From Nectonema munidae (lineage: Eukaryota > Nematomorpha > Nectonematoida > Nectonematidae), in NCBI GenBank assembly GCA_030549495.1, contig JAUIRK010000921.1, positions 788,501 to 852,500 on the forward strand: 64,000 bases of DNA, written 5' to 3'. Below are positions 43,001-55,000 of this stretch, piece by piece. How positions within the stretch are numbered: position 1 is the stretch's first letter; each line of letters opens with the position of its first letter. Below the pieces are notes generated by a model, which saw nothing but the letters and a program-made list of their open reading frames with translations, ran no database searches and was not told where the DNA came from. The translations under genes and the position numbers were made by a program.

Positions 43001-46000
43001 CTGAGTCATTGAAAAAGACGTGGAAATCATAAAAATTAAATTCAGAAGTAAAATTTCTATTCAAATAAAATTTTGGGAGATAAATTTACACTCCAATCAC
43101 AGCAACTCGACACCCTCCTCCTCCCGTGGTTAGTTACACCCTCCTTCTTCATTGGGTAGTTGAAGATCAGTTGATGAACATAGTGGTTGATAATTTATCT
43201 CCAAAATTTTATTTTAATATGTGTTTTTCCTTTGTTTTGGAGAGAACCACTAAACCATTCAGACAATGGTACTTTTCTTGTACAAATATTTTGGATATTC
43301 AGAAAAGTCAGATAAAAAATTCCTTTATCTAAATCGTTCTTCAGCTTTTAGACCTGTCTTTCATTTCAAGTGGGTTCATCTCCAAAAAATAAAGAACTTA
43401 TCAAGTCTGAAGATATTTTGAATAGTTCTGTTTCAACTAACTCAAGCTTTGCTTCTGATTCAGATAATCTAAGCTTACCTAATTTAATTAGACGTGAAGA
43501 GTTAAATGATGATCCTATTAGGGATTTATATTTGATAAAGCAACATTAGGAACTTTTAGCTTCACATTTGAAAGAATGGAATTTACTGAAGAACGATATT
43601 GCTATAACAAGCATTAGAAAATGCAACAAAGACTCATACTTGGTGTTTGATAAGAAGGATACCTTATGTTACTGTAAAAACGTGACTGATTTAGTCGATT
43701 CACTGAAACCTACTCTTGTTATTTGTGGATGGAGACTTTCCATGATTCTTCCAAACGGAGTTTGAAAGATGTATTATTTCACAATGATAATATTTATTCA
43801 AGCATTCCAATAGCTCACTCTGTGCATTTAATAGAAAGTTATGATAATGATAAGCTTATTTTGAAGTCTATCGGGAATATTTGTGGAGACCTGAAAATAA
43901 TTGGACCTCTAATGTTCACAACATTAACAACAAAAGGCTTGGGAAAAAGAATATTGCTCGAACGAAGAAAGTAGTGTTAAAAGAAACCCTTTGTAGAAGA
44001 AAATAAAAATTTTCTTCTGCCTATTCATACAAAATTTGGATTGATGAAAAATTTTGTGAAAGTTTTCAAAGAAGACGGAGCTACTTTTGAATATATCTGA
44101 AAGTTATTTCCGAAAATAAGTTCTGAAAAACTTAAGAAGGAATCTTCATTGAACCTCACATTGAAAAAGCCTTCAACAAAGACAAAAAAAACATTGAAAG
44201 AAATTATGGAAGACAAAGAATTCGAAGCATGGAAAGAATTTAAACTTATGTGTAATATTTTTCTAGGTAATCAAAAATAGTCGACTATAAAAAAATTGAT
44301 TACAATATGATTGAAGCTCTTTGAGAGTTCGAATGCCTTCCAAAATTATCTTTTTAACTCTCACCTTGATTTTTTTATTTCACCAAGATATTTCAAAAAT
44401 GGAGAAACACTATCAAGGTAATTGCAATCCGAGTATGATGAGCGATTTTTTTGGATGCTTGAAAACGAATTGCCTCAACAAAAGACTCAAAAAATAAAAT
44501 AAAACTTTTTATATTTGATTTATAATATACACATATTTAATTCGTTTTAAATAAAAAGTGATATTGTGTTTTTACAAGTGGTCAAATCATTACATTGGAA
44601 ACATTGTTAACGAAAGGTTATTAAACAAAATATACGTACGTATATTTTGAAAAAAAAACTCTTATTTTATAGAGCAGTGAATTTGAGATTTGTAGCCTAC
44701 TTTAAATTTTATGTGAAATGTTAATGGAAAAAATAATTTGAAAATTTATTTTTACACTTAAAAGAATTCATAATAAATGAATATTTTTTGTATCAACTTT
44801 TTTTTTTAAAATATTGGTGTGGATTTTTGCTTTAAACCAACTTTTTTAAATTAAAAAATCGGTAAATATAAAAAGTCGGGATTATGCTAGTTTTCTGTTA
44901 TATGGAATTCGGTAAAACTAATGCATCGGGCAACTCTATTCTATACCCAAAAAAACGTTCCGCAACTATTTTTTCTTTGGTAACTTTTTTGAAGTTTTAT
45001 ACAAATGATTATATCAAAACGAATTGTAGTACGTAGGGAGATAGGGCCCTAGATGGCTGCTAGACCTCCCTCCTGGCCTGTCAATCGAGCGCTCCCAGCC
45101 TATCACCGTGCTGGGCAAGATGACACCTCATCCAAGCAATCGACAACTGGTGTGAACGAGCTGCTTGGCGCGAAGGACTCCTATCTCCGCCCTTAGGAAA
45201 GCTCTATCCACCGGATCCTCCTCAATATCGACAGGATTCCTGTCTACAGGGAGAGGTATATAAGGGCGCGCATGCCAAGAGCTGATCACTTCTTCTTTTT
45301 CTTGCCTTCGACTAAAGCGCCCACCCACCCTCCCTGAAGATCTACACAAGAGCAGAGTTCCTCCTCCAAGTCTTGGAGAAGGCTTTTCCTCCTCTCGCTA
45401 TTGCAACGCTTTTTATTTTTGTGTGTGTATTCTATTTTCAATACAATTTTGATTTCACCTCAATAAAAAGAAAAAGAGAGTGAAAAAAAAAAAATTCTTT
45501 GAGCCGTTGTTCAGCCTCACCTTTTTGTTATAATAAATATTCTGCATAAAAAATTCTACCAATTTTAAAAACGAATGCGATAAAGCAAGTTTTTCATCCA
45601 GGAAGGCAGGCTTAATGCGGTATCGAACCCAAGACCTTGAGTTATCGAATCCAGCATCTAACCAACGATTCTCACGCTCCCCTATATATGCAGGGAGGAA
45701 GGAAGAAAAAAAGGAGAGATTAAAACTAAAGAAAATTATTAATAACATGTTGTCAAATATTATATCCACAATGCATTTAAGCATTTCCTTCTGCCGTCAT
45801 CTTTTAAAGAGATGAGATGTGCTAAGGTTAGAAGTGTAAAGTGACAAGAGAGTTCTAATTTGCTGTAAATATTTTCCAAGTTCTATGATAATTCTTTTTG
45901 ATTTAAAAAATTTAGGCGGGTCCACAGTTCCCTCCCTCGCTACCAGCGTGCATTGCCTCTACTTTGTAAAATGGTTGCCAAAAGAAAAAGATAAATAAAG

Positions 46001-49000
46001 CTCGACAATAAAACTTGCTAAAAAAAAAAGTCAATTTCGAGATACATTTCTCTGTTTTAACTTAAACTTTATTTTTAATTTTTTCTAAAAAGATGTTATA
46101 TCTAAGTTTAAGAAAAGTAATGTTCTACATTTATAAGTGTGGATGTTAGTGATGGGATGCTACTAAAGTTTTGTATGATTCCGATTCTTAGAAAACACAA
46201 GATGCCGCATCTTTTTATTTTGCAACTTTATATTTGTCACAAATCGACTAAGTATTCAATTAGCAATTATCTTTGATTAATTAAGAAAACATCAAAAACA
46301 GCAAATTTTTTTGTATATTCTTAAACTTAGCACAAAAGATAATAATTACCGTATAAACTTTACACACAAGTGGCTAAAAGATTTAAAAAAAATAATAAAT
46401 CCGAAAATGACATAAATTGTACTTAAACAAATATGAAATCACCAAACTTTTAACATTATTACTTATTTTACCTTCTATCCATGACGCAGTCAGGAGAAAA
46501 GTAAGTTGAGATAAGGAATCACTTATTGATTTTCAAGCATGCATTGTGTATTATCTATGCATCCATACATGTTACTATCATGTAGATGTAGATTATTATT
46601 ATACAAATCAAAAAAAAGGTCATAAAAAATAGCACTTAGATTTCCAACTAAAATCTAATGATATGGATATGGCTTTACAGTTTTGACTATAGTCAGTATT
46701 GAGGAAAAGCGTTTGTCAGAAAAGAGTATTCAACAATGGATCTTGCTATGCATAACATGTTAACTTTGTTTATTTAATAAGAAAATATGTTTCAAAAAAT
46801 AATTGAAGAATCGGGAGAAGATATTTAGAGGTAGGAGTAAACTTTTCCAATATACCGATTAATCGTCTCATCACTAGTGTATGTGGTTCATCATACATAG
46901 GTCGAACAACCAAAAGATTTGTGGATAGAGTTAATGAGCACGTACCTATAATAATAAGGGATGAAAAAGAGCGAAAATTAGGCATATTTAAAAGATGAAA
47001 TCTTCATCATTTTCTATCTATTTCATTATGTAAAAATTCATATAATATTAATAATTTTGATATTTTAAAACTCATCATACAATACTTTTTATGAAGGTGT
47101 TATCTTAGAATCTCTACATATAAAATTATTAAAATCCAAATTATATATTCAAAAAGATGTTATATAAGCTAAAAATTTTTAATCAATGAGTTTTGTAATA
47201 TATATTATATGCATATATATTCATTTTATATTTTATACTTTTTGATTATGGTCATATTCATTATTATTTATTGAGTGTTCTTTGTAGAAAGCAATAAACA
47301 AAGATGATTTGAAAATAAAACTCTCTCATTTGTATTTACAATTATTGTTTCACACCACCTTCTACACATTCACAATAATAATCAAAAAACTTAAAAAAAC
47401 AGCTTTAATAACTTCACCATCATCTTAACAGCTACTTTGCATGAAATGAAGCTTCATCAAATGTGTTCTTTGTTTTTTTACAAAAGGGTGTACTGATGGG
47501 CTTAGTAACGTCATTTGGACGGGTTATTTTGCAATTGTGTATGAACAAATATGAGAAGATTTTATAAGATTTCTTTTGAAGCCAGGATTTTGACTAAAAT
47601 CTTGATCTACAAATCGGATGTGCCAAAATAGGATGGTCTATATACCTTCCACAATAACTCAAGTTCATACAAAGAATATTCATTTTTCTTCTGCTAATTA
47701 TATTAAATATAAAAACAAACTTTCAAAACATTCATTCCTTTTAAAACAAAGATATTTCACATGCATCAAAATTACAAAGGTCAGTTTTTACTCAATAATT
47801 TTCTCAACTGAATCATAATAATTGAAGTATTTAATGATCGCATATCATATATTTCAATTTTTAGATTGATGATGATAAACAAAGTTTCTAGGTTTTGTTA
47901 AATTTTAAGTTATAAATTTTATGACGTATTTTCAGAGATTGGATGATGATGAAATTGATATTTGATTTAAGTTGATGAAACAATTTCAAATATTTTCTAT
48001 TTTTGGACCACTCGATAATTATGCTGAACAATAATTTTTGCATGCCGGAACAATTGAAGTGTACGTAAGATTGAATTTAGGTAAGATTTTAAAAACATAT
48101 GAGTAAATTGTGAATACCTGCTAAAGCTAGCGGCGAAATTGTTGGACTAGAAACGTTAGATGGTGGAGACTTATTGAAACTGAAATCCCTAAAAGTTCCA
48201 TTGAGAATAGCGAGTTCCATCAACTGAATCTTCTTCAACTCATCTTCTCCATCAGCCTTGCGTATAAAGTAATGAGAAAGGAGTGCAAAATATTCATTTG
48301 ATTAGTGTAGCACATCTAATATAAGTGTAACGACCAACAGAGGCAAAACAATGATCACAAAGATCCCTTAACTCTTTGGTAAGTCTTTCTAAACCGAAGG
48401 CAAATTTCTTACAAAATATAATTAATTGATCATGTCTGATATTTTTATTTATTCTTAACATAGCAACTTTAGGGTTTTTGAAAACTATTCGGGTGTTATA
48501 TTTTTCAATGAATTTTTATAAACAGAATATTTTTATTTTCTAGATACACAGACGTACCATTGTGCCGAAAGGATTTTTGAGAATTGTTTTCAACATCAGC
48601 TTAAATTTTTTAACACTCATACAAGATTTCTTTAGATTCTACTTAGAGTAAAAATCTTTCAAATTCAAATGATTTTTTTTCTTCAAAATTGATATATTTT
48701 TATCTTAACACTTTGAGTACTAGTGGGACACCAGTTTCGCAAAAAATGAAAATCGTCTGCTTTAGATATGTAAAATTCCATTGAAAAAGAACGAATATTC
48801 TTTAACCCTTTGAAGACCAAAATTTTGAAGACGATTCGTCTGCTTTCTTTTTCAATGGAATTTTATATATTCAAAGCAGACGTTTTTCATTTCTTGGGAC
48901 AATGGTGTCCCACTGGTCCTCAAAGGATTAAATTTTAGTCCTTAAAGGGTCAACAAAATGACTATTTAAGGAGTAAACAATAAAAAAATTTATAAAGAAT

Positions 49001-52000
49001 TTTTTTTAAGTCGAGTTTGTCTAATTTTATTGATTACATTACAATTATAATTAAGCACATTGATTATTATATTCGAGGACCACAATTTTAAAGACTAATC
49101 GTTTGCTTTCCTTTCAATAGAATTTTCTTTATTAACCCATTAAGTCCCAATGCCCCCATTTGGGAACATAAGTAATTTCATCTTCGTCTGCTTTTTTCAA
49201 TGACTTTGAATATAAATCGTCTGCGTTTTTTTTAGATATCGTCTGATTTCTATGGTACTTAATGGGTTAAAAGCAGGCAAATTCCATTTTTTCGGATACT
49301 AGTGTCCAACTGATCAGCAGGGTTAATGAGAAATTTGAAAATATTTCTTCGCCATAAACATTGTTTGAGTTTTTCGATAATTTTAAATTTGAAGGCACAG
49401 CACTTTTAACACTTTGAGGACCACAATTTTCAAGACTAATCGTCTGCTTTCTTTTTCAATGGAATTTTAAAGCAGATTTTATTTCTTGCGACACTGGTGT
49501 CCCACTAGTTCCCAAAGGGCTAAGCCCTAAAGAAACACGTGTGTCTCATTTAACCGTTTGAGTCTTAGTGTCACACCGGTGTACCAAGAAATAATAATCG
49601 TCTGCTTATTCCATTGAAAAAAAGCAGACGATTATTCTTCAAAATTCTGGTCCTCAAAGGGTAAATTTTCACATGAATTAATTTGGCGAAATTTGCGAAT
49701 ACGAAATTTTAAGCAAATAAATTTCTTCAAATTAAATTCCAGAGTTTCAAATTTTGCCTGAAAGGGTTATTAAAATTTTATGTTATTTGTTAGAACAATG
49801 TAGGCTAATCACCTATATCCTATCGAAATATTTGAGCTATTATAAAAAAATATATAGAAACTGAAAAACAGATTTATTTTGAAACAAGAAAAAGATTTGT
49901 CTTTCTAAGATATAAGTTTAGGCAAAAAATATCCAATAAAATGTTTCTAGAGGTATTGGAAGTTTAAACCGTAATAACTAAAATAATTTTAGCCAAAATT
50001 TAAGGATTGCTTCCAACAATTTTAATTATTTTTAATGAAGTAAAAAAAATTTCAATAAAGTTTGATATACTTAAGTTTTGAATAAAGTTTGAAATGTGAA
50101 TGACAAACAATTAAATTAAAAGAGTATATTTCATATAGTATAAAAATAGTTACCAACTTTACACTTCATCACACTTCCGGAATTGTAAATAAATAAATAA
50201 ATAAATCATACAAGAAGAAAATGAAGATAAAGAAAAAGAAAACATTGATATAATTGGTAGATTTCGAACCGGTAGTCGTGAAAGCAAACTCTCAATCGAA
50301 AGGTCACTACACAAAATCTTGGAAAGTGAAACTTTTGATTATAAAGATACTTCAGACAAACACTTGACTTCTTCGAGGATTTCAGCTTAAAATGTTATGT
50401 TTTTCTAATCTCCTTAATTTCTATGAATCTAAGTCCAGAATGATCTTCGCAGATTGTAAAGACATATTAGCCAAGAGATGTTAACTTCTATAACTGCTCT
50501 CCAGCAGGCATCAATGTCCAAAGGACGCAAACTTTTTTTTCTTTTTTTTCAAGGAATTTCAAATAATTTTTATTAAGATTAAATTAAATTATGAAACTTT
50601 TTACTGCTTCACCTTTTAAATGGCGCTCCATTCAAATTTTTAACTATATAATCATGAAAGCTTATAAATCCACACGCCAATGACTCAAAAAGCTTTTTTT
50701 CAACATAAAAACAGAATATTAATTGCATAAAATATAAATTTTGAAAACTTCTCTAAAATTAACTTGACAGATAAGGACAGTTGTAAAATTTAGAAGGAAC
50801 TACCGATCCGTGTTGTGAGACAAAACGTTCAACTTTGACATCACCATGTCCAAACTCTGAATGCATAGGAATCGTGATATTTAACAAAAGAGTATTTGAG
50901 AGGTTGAAGTTTTTTATATAAAATTTCATTTTGTATCTTACCGATTCGAAATCAACCCCTTTTATTGATTAAAAAGCGAAGCACATAAAAAGAAAACATC
51001 AAAGGAAGAGAGAGAGAGAACAAGGCGATGAAGAATGAAAGATTAAAAAAGTTTACCGAGAAGGGAAATTATATTCTCCGCAAAAACACACTATAGTAAA
51101 AGAATAATCAAATTAATACATCAAAATTGTAAATGTCTAGGAAATTCAATTTCTGGCATATTGGCCTTTTATTTAATGAAAAACGTCTACACATAACCTG
51201 AAAACCTCTCTCTTCTATGGATGGGAGGAAATAACACCTTCACAATGGAAAGTGAAGGCCAAAAAATAGTGAATGAAGAACTATAGTTTATTTATTTAGT
51301 ACAACTAATGTGTATCCATTATTGTTTAACCATAGTTATGAATTATAATCATTATTGACATTTTAGTTTATTCACTATCAAACCCTTAAGACATAACTAA
51401 CTTTTCCCAAAATATAAACTATTCAATATTATCTACTAGGTGGTAGGTAAATTGATATTTGTATAAAATCAGTTTAAAAGCGATGCGCCTTTACCCCAAT
51501 TTCAAAATGGTACTTGGAGACGAGAAATTGAGCTAGGACAAAAATAAACCCAATTGAAAGAACATACTTAAAATTGCTCACAATGGTAAATTTATACGCT
51601 ACACCCCATATTAATTCCCATTTCATGAACGCACTATCATAGTTTCATCCCAAACTACGCATATCATTAAACTCCTTTAGGCAAACTATAAAAAGTTAAT
51701 CTGTTCGAGCACGCTTTGATGTACTTTTCAAGCTTGGTAGCGCAACTTCAAATTTTTTTCATTCAAAAAAAATTACTATCCAATATTGGGAAAATCTATA
51801 AAAAAAATACACTTACATTCTAAACGCTTTCAAGATAGGTATTCTATTGTAAAAATTTTAAATACGGTGCAAGCATAATTATATTTATCTTTTAGTAGGT
51901 TTCCTTCTCAAAAAAGCACGCTAAAGTATTGTTTTCTGAAATTAAAAAAGAATGGGAAAGTGTATTTTTTAGAAATGTTTTTATTATTAAATTTGTTTTT

Positions 52001-55000
52001 ATGGGTAAATTTTTTAGTGTTCTTATTCTTTTTTCGTCTTCCATTGCTTGTGTTTCCCTTTTGAATGAACTTTCATAAAAATTAAAGCCTACGATTTTGG
52101 TCACTTGCGACCCATTATTGTGCATAATATCTGTTTTTTTTATAATATACAAGGGAACAAATGCCGGCTTCAAATAGTTATATTGATTGAAGAACAATGA
52201 TTTTTATTCAATGAAAATTGAAACATGTAAACAGTGAGGGTAACTGTTCATATATTGAGGAGACATGTCCAGTCTGAAGATGAAATTTAAAAAGAGGAAT
52301 TGAAGGATGAGAGGAGATGATTTTGAACAACAACCTCGTGAAACCCGTTTTTTTAAGAATTTTACTAATAATATTTTTAATTTTTTGGTATAACCTTAAA
52401 AGAACAATTTGTGTTTGAAAATTGCCAAATTTTTATAATTTTTCAAAAAATCAATAATAGACTCATAAGAATTTCAAATGTGAGAGAAATATGAACCAGA
52501 AAATTGCTTGAGAATTTTGGAGAAAGAGAGATAGGATAAAATTCGACTATATATTAAAAAACTCCATAATAATTTTCATAACACATCTGTTATTCTGTTT
52601 TTGATTATTTTCCTGTGAACAAAAACATTTAGTTAAACATTTTTATATGTGGAAAATAGAGATTTGTATGAAGTTTTCCATGTCAATAGATGAATCCTAA
52701 CTCCATTGATTGATTAAAATTCGAGACACTGGTATCACACTGATCCTCAAAGGGTTATGGACATTCATCAAAATTTTTACTATATCTAATATACTTATAA
52801 ATGCCCGACTAAATAATGAAAAGATAAATAACATGGAAAACTTGTTTCTTAAGATTTTTGACTTAATTATGCAAGATAATTACATTTGCATATTTAAATT
52901 CATGAGAATAAAAAATTCGCCATTGATATCTAGAGGTAAATAACGTTAAGTGCGGCCAACAAAGAATAGAACGCTTTGAGGATTAGTGTGACACTGGTGT
53001 ACCAAGAAATAATAATCGTCTGCTTAAAACATACAAAATTCAATGGAAAAAGAAATCAGACGATTAGTCTTCAAAATTTTGGTCTTCAAGGGGTTTAGCT
53101 AATGGAAAATTCTCATAAAAAAAGCGAGGCTGATGATATCACTCGGATCTGGAAATGGCATTGTTGAAATCAAAGGATATGGTAACCTACATATGGCTAT
53201 CAAAAACTAAATAAAATTTAACCCTTTGAGAAACAGAATTTTGAAGACTAATCATCTGCTTTATTTTTCAATGCAATTTTGTATATCTAAAGCAGACGAT
53301 TATTCCATTAAATCATAAATATTCTTCCAATATACTTATTTTTGTTATGTCCTTTTAAATCCAATTAAATACAGAATTCTTATTCAAAATTTGTTTATAA
53401 GGGAGGATATTATTTTGTATAAAAAATCGCATAAAGAGTGAAGAAGTATTTTGAACTTATAACAGAAAGAAAGCATAATTTTTTTGTCACTTATTTCAAA
53501 ATATGATTGAACTACCCAACAGAATACTTCTAATGATTTTTAAAATCGATTGAACCTGACACATCTATTTCATTCCAAGACCGATTTCCTGGATAAGTAA
53601 AATTTGGATTATATGCAAAAATGATGTACGGAAGGAACAAGTAGCTTTTCAATCTCTTCCGTTGCTTTATTGATTTTGATGTTGGAGCGCTCTTCCGTGT
53701 CTTCAACGATGATCAGAACGTGCAAGCGCTCTTCCAAATGCTCCCAACTCTGCTTGCCTTTATTTTCTTCCTCCTAAAAACAATTTTTTATTTTTCAACT
53801 ATAGATTATGGACAGTGAGACAGTTTAGTAAATTTGTTAGTTATTTAATTAATCTCGTAAATAATAAAATTGATCAACTCTTTCTATTTCTAATAAAAAA
53901 CTAATTTTTAGAAAATTGCTAATAACTTTTCATTTAATTCTACCATCTTAGGATTTAAAAGCTACTAGCCTTAAATTTTTTTACTTTTTTAAGGAGCTAC
54001 TTTCAATGTTAAACATTTTTCGTACACCGATTTATTACGGTCTACCAAGAGAATAGATTTTCTTTTTTAACTCTTTTCCTCCAAAATCCAACATGGATGT
54101 ATAGGAAATAAAAATAAGCTATAACAATAAAGATTTACAAAGCAATTGAACATAAAAAATATTTGACCTCTGAACATTTTAATATCCAATCTTAAAAACA
54201 CTGAAATACAAAGACATGTAAATTTAGAATGCATGTCATTCTAAGCTTAAGTGTTAATCCGCGTAATTAGAAGTATAATTCTACGTTATCAGTCCTGCTT
54301 TTATGATAATTTTAAGACTTAAAGCAAATAAGAGCATCTTCAAGATTTTCAGAAGAACTTAACCCCAACCCCCACTTTCAAGAACTACGTCAAAAAACAT
54401 TTTATTTTTTCGTATAAAATTCAAAGTCCAGTCAAAGATACTTCCTAATAAAATATTACTTGAATAATTTAAATTTTAATTAATCCTTTCAGACCTTGGT
54501 TTTCAAAGATTAATCGTTTGTGTTTCTTTTGAGGCTAATGAATTTTATTTAGTCGATCACTTAAAACATTGCCAGAATTGTATACAAGAACCAATCACCA
54601 GTTCCAACAAAACAAATTTTGTAACATTCCCCTACAGCAAACAACTTTTTTAATAAATCTCCCAAATCATTCACGAAAATTAACTTGTCCTACCACTTTC
54701 AATGCAGTTTAGAGTTTGTTTCAACTAAAATATGTTTTTAAAAATATTGATTGAAAATTCGGTTTAATGATTTTATTTTATACAGGTTATTATATAAATT
54801 AGATGAATTATATTTATTCGAAGATTGGGAATGCAATATCATGTCAAAAAAATCACTCTTGTATTAGTATTTTGAAAAATAGATTTTACTTTTAAAATTT
54901 TTAAAATATTGCTAAATTTTTGTGTTTTAAGAAGGAGCATCGCTCAATTATTATTGACTCTTAGGGTGAGCCATCGCAGCAAACAAAATAAAAAAGAAAG

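Noticed and set aside
45128-45349. 73-codon - strand frame in the GC-rich block
   Set aside because: Open by composition inside an LTR-like block, with no protein motif.
51892-52197. 101-codon - strand frame in a how intron
   Set aside because: No recognisable motif, and its composition is like random AT-rich DNA.
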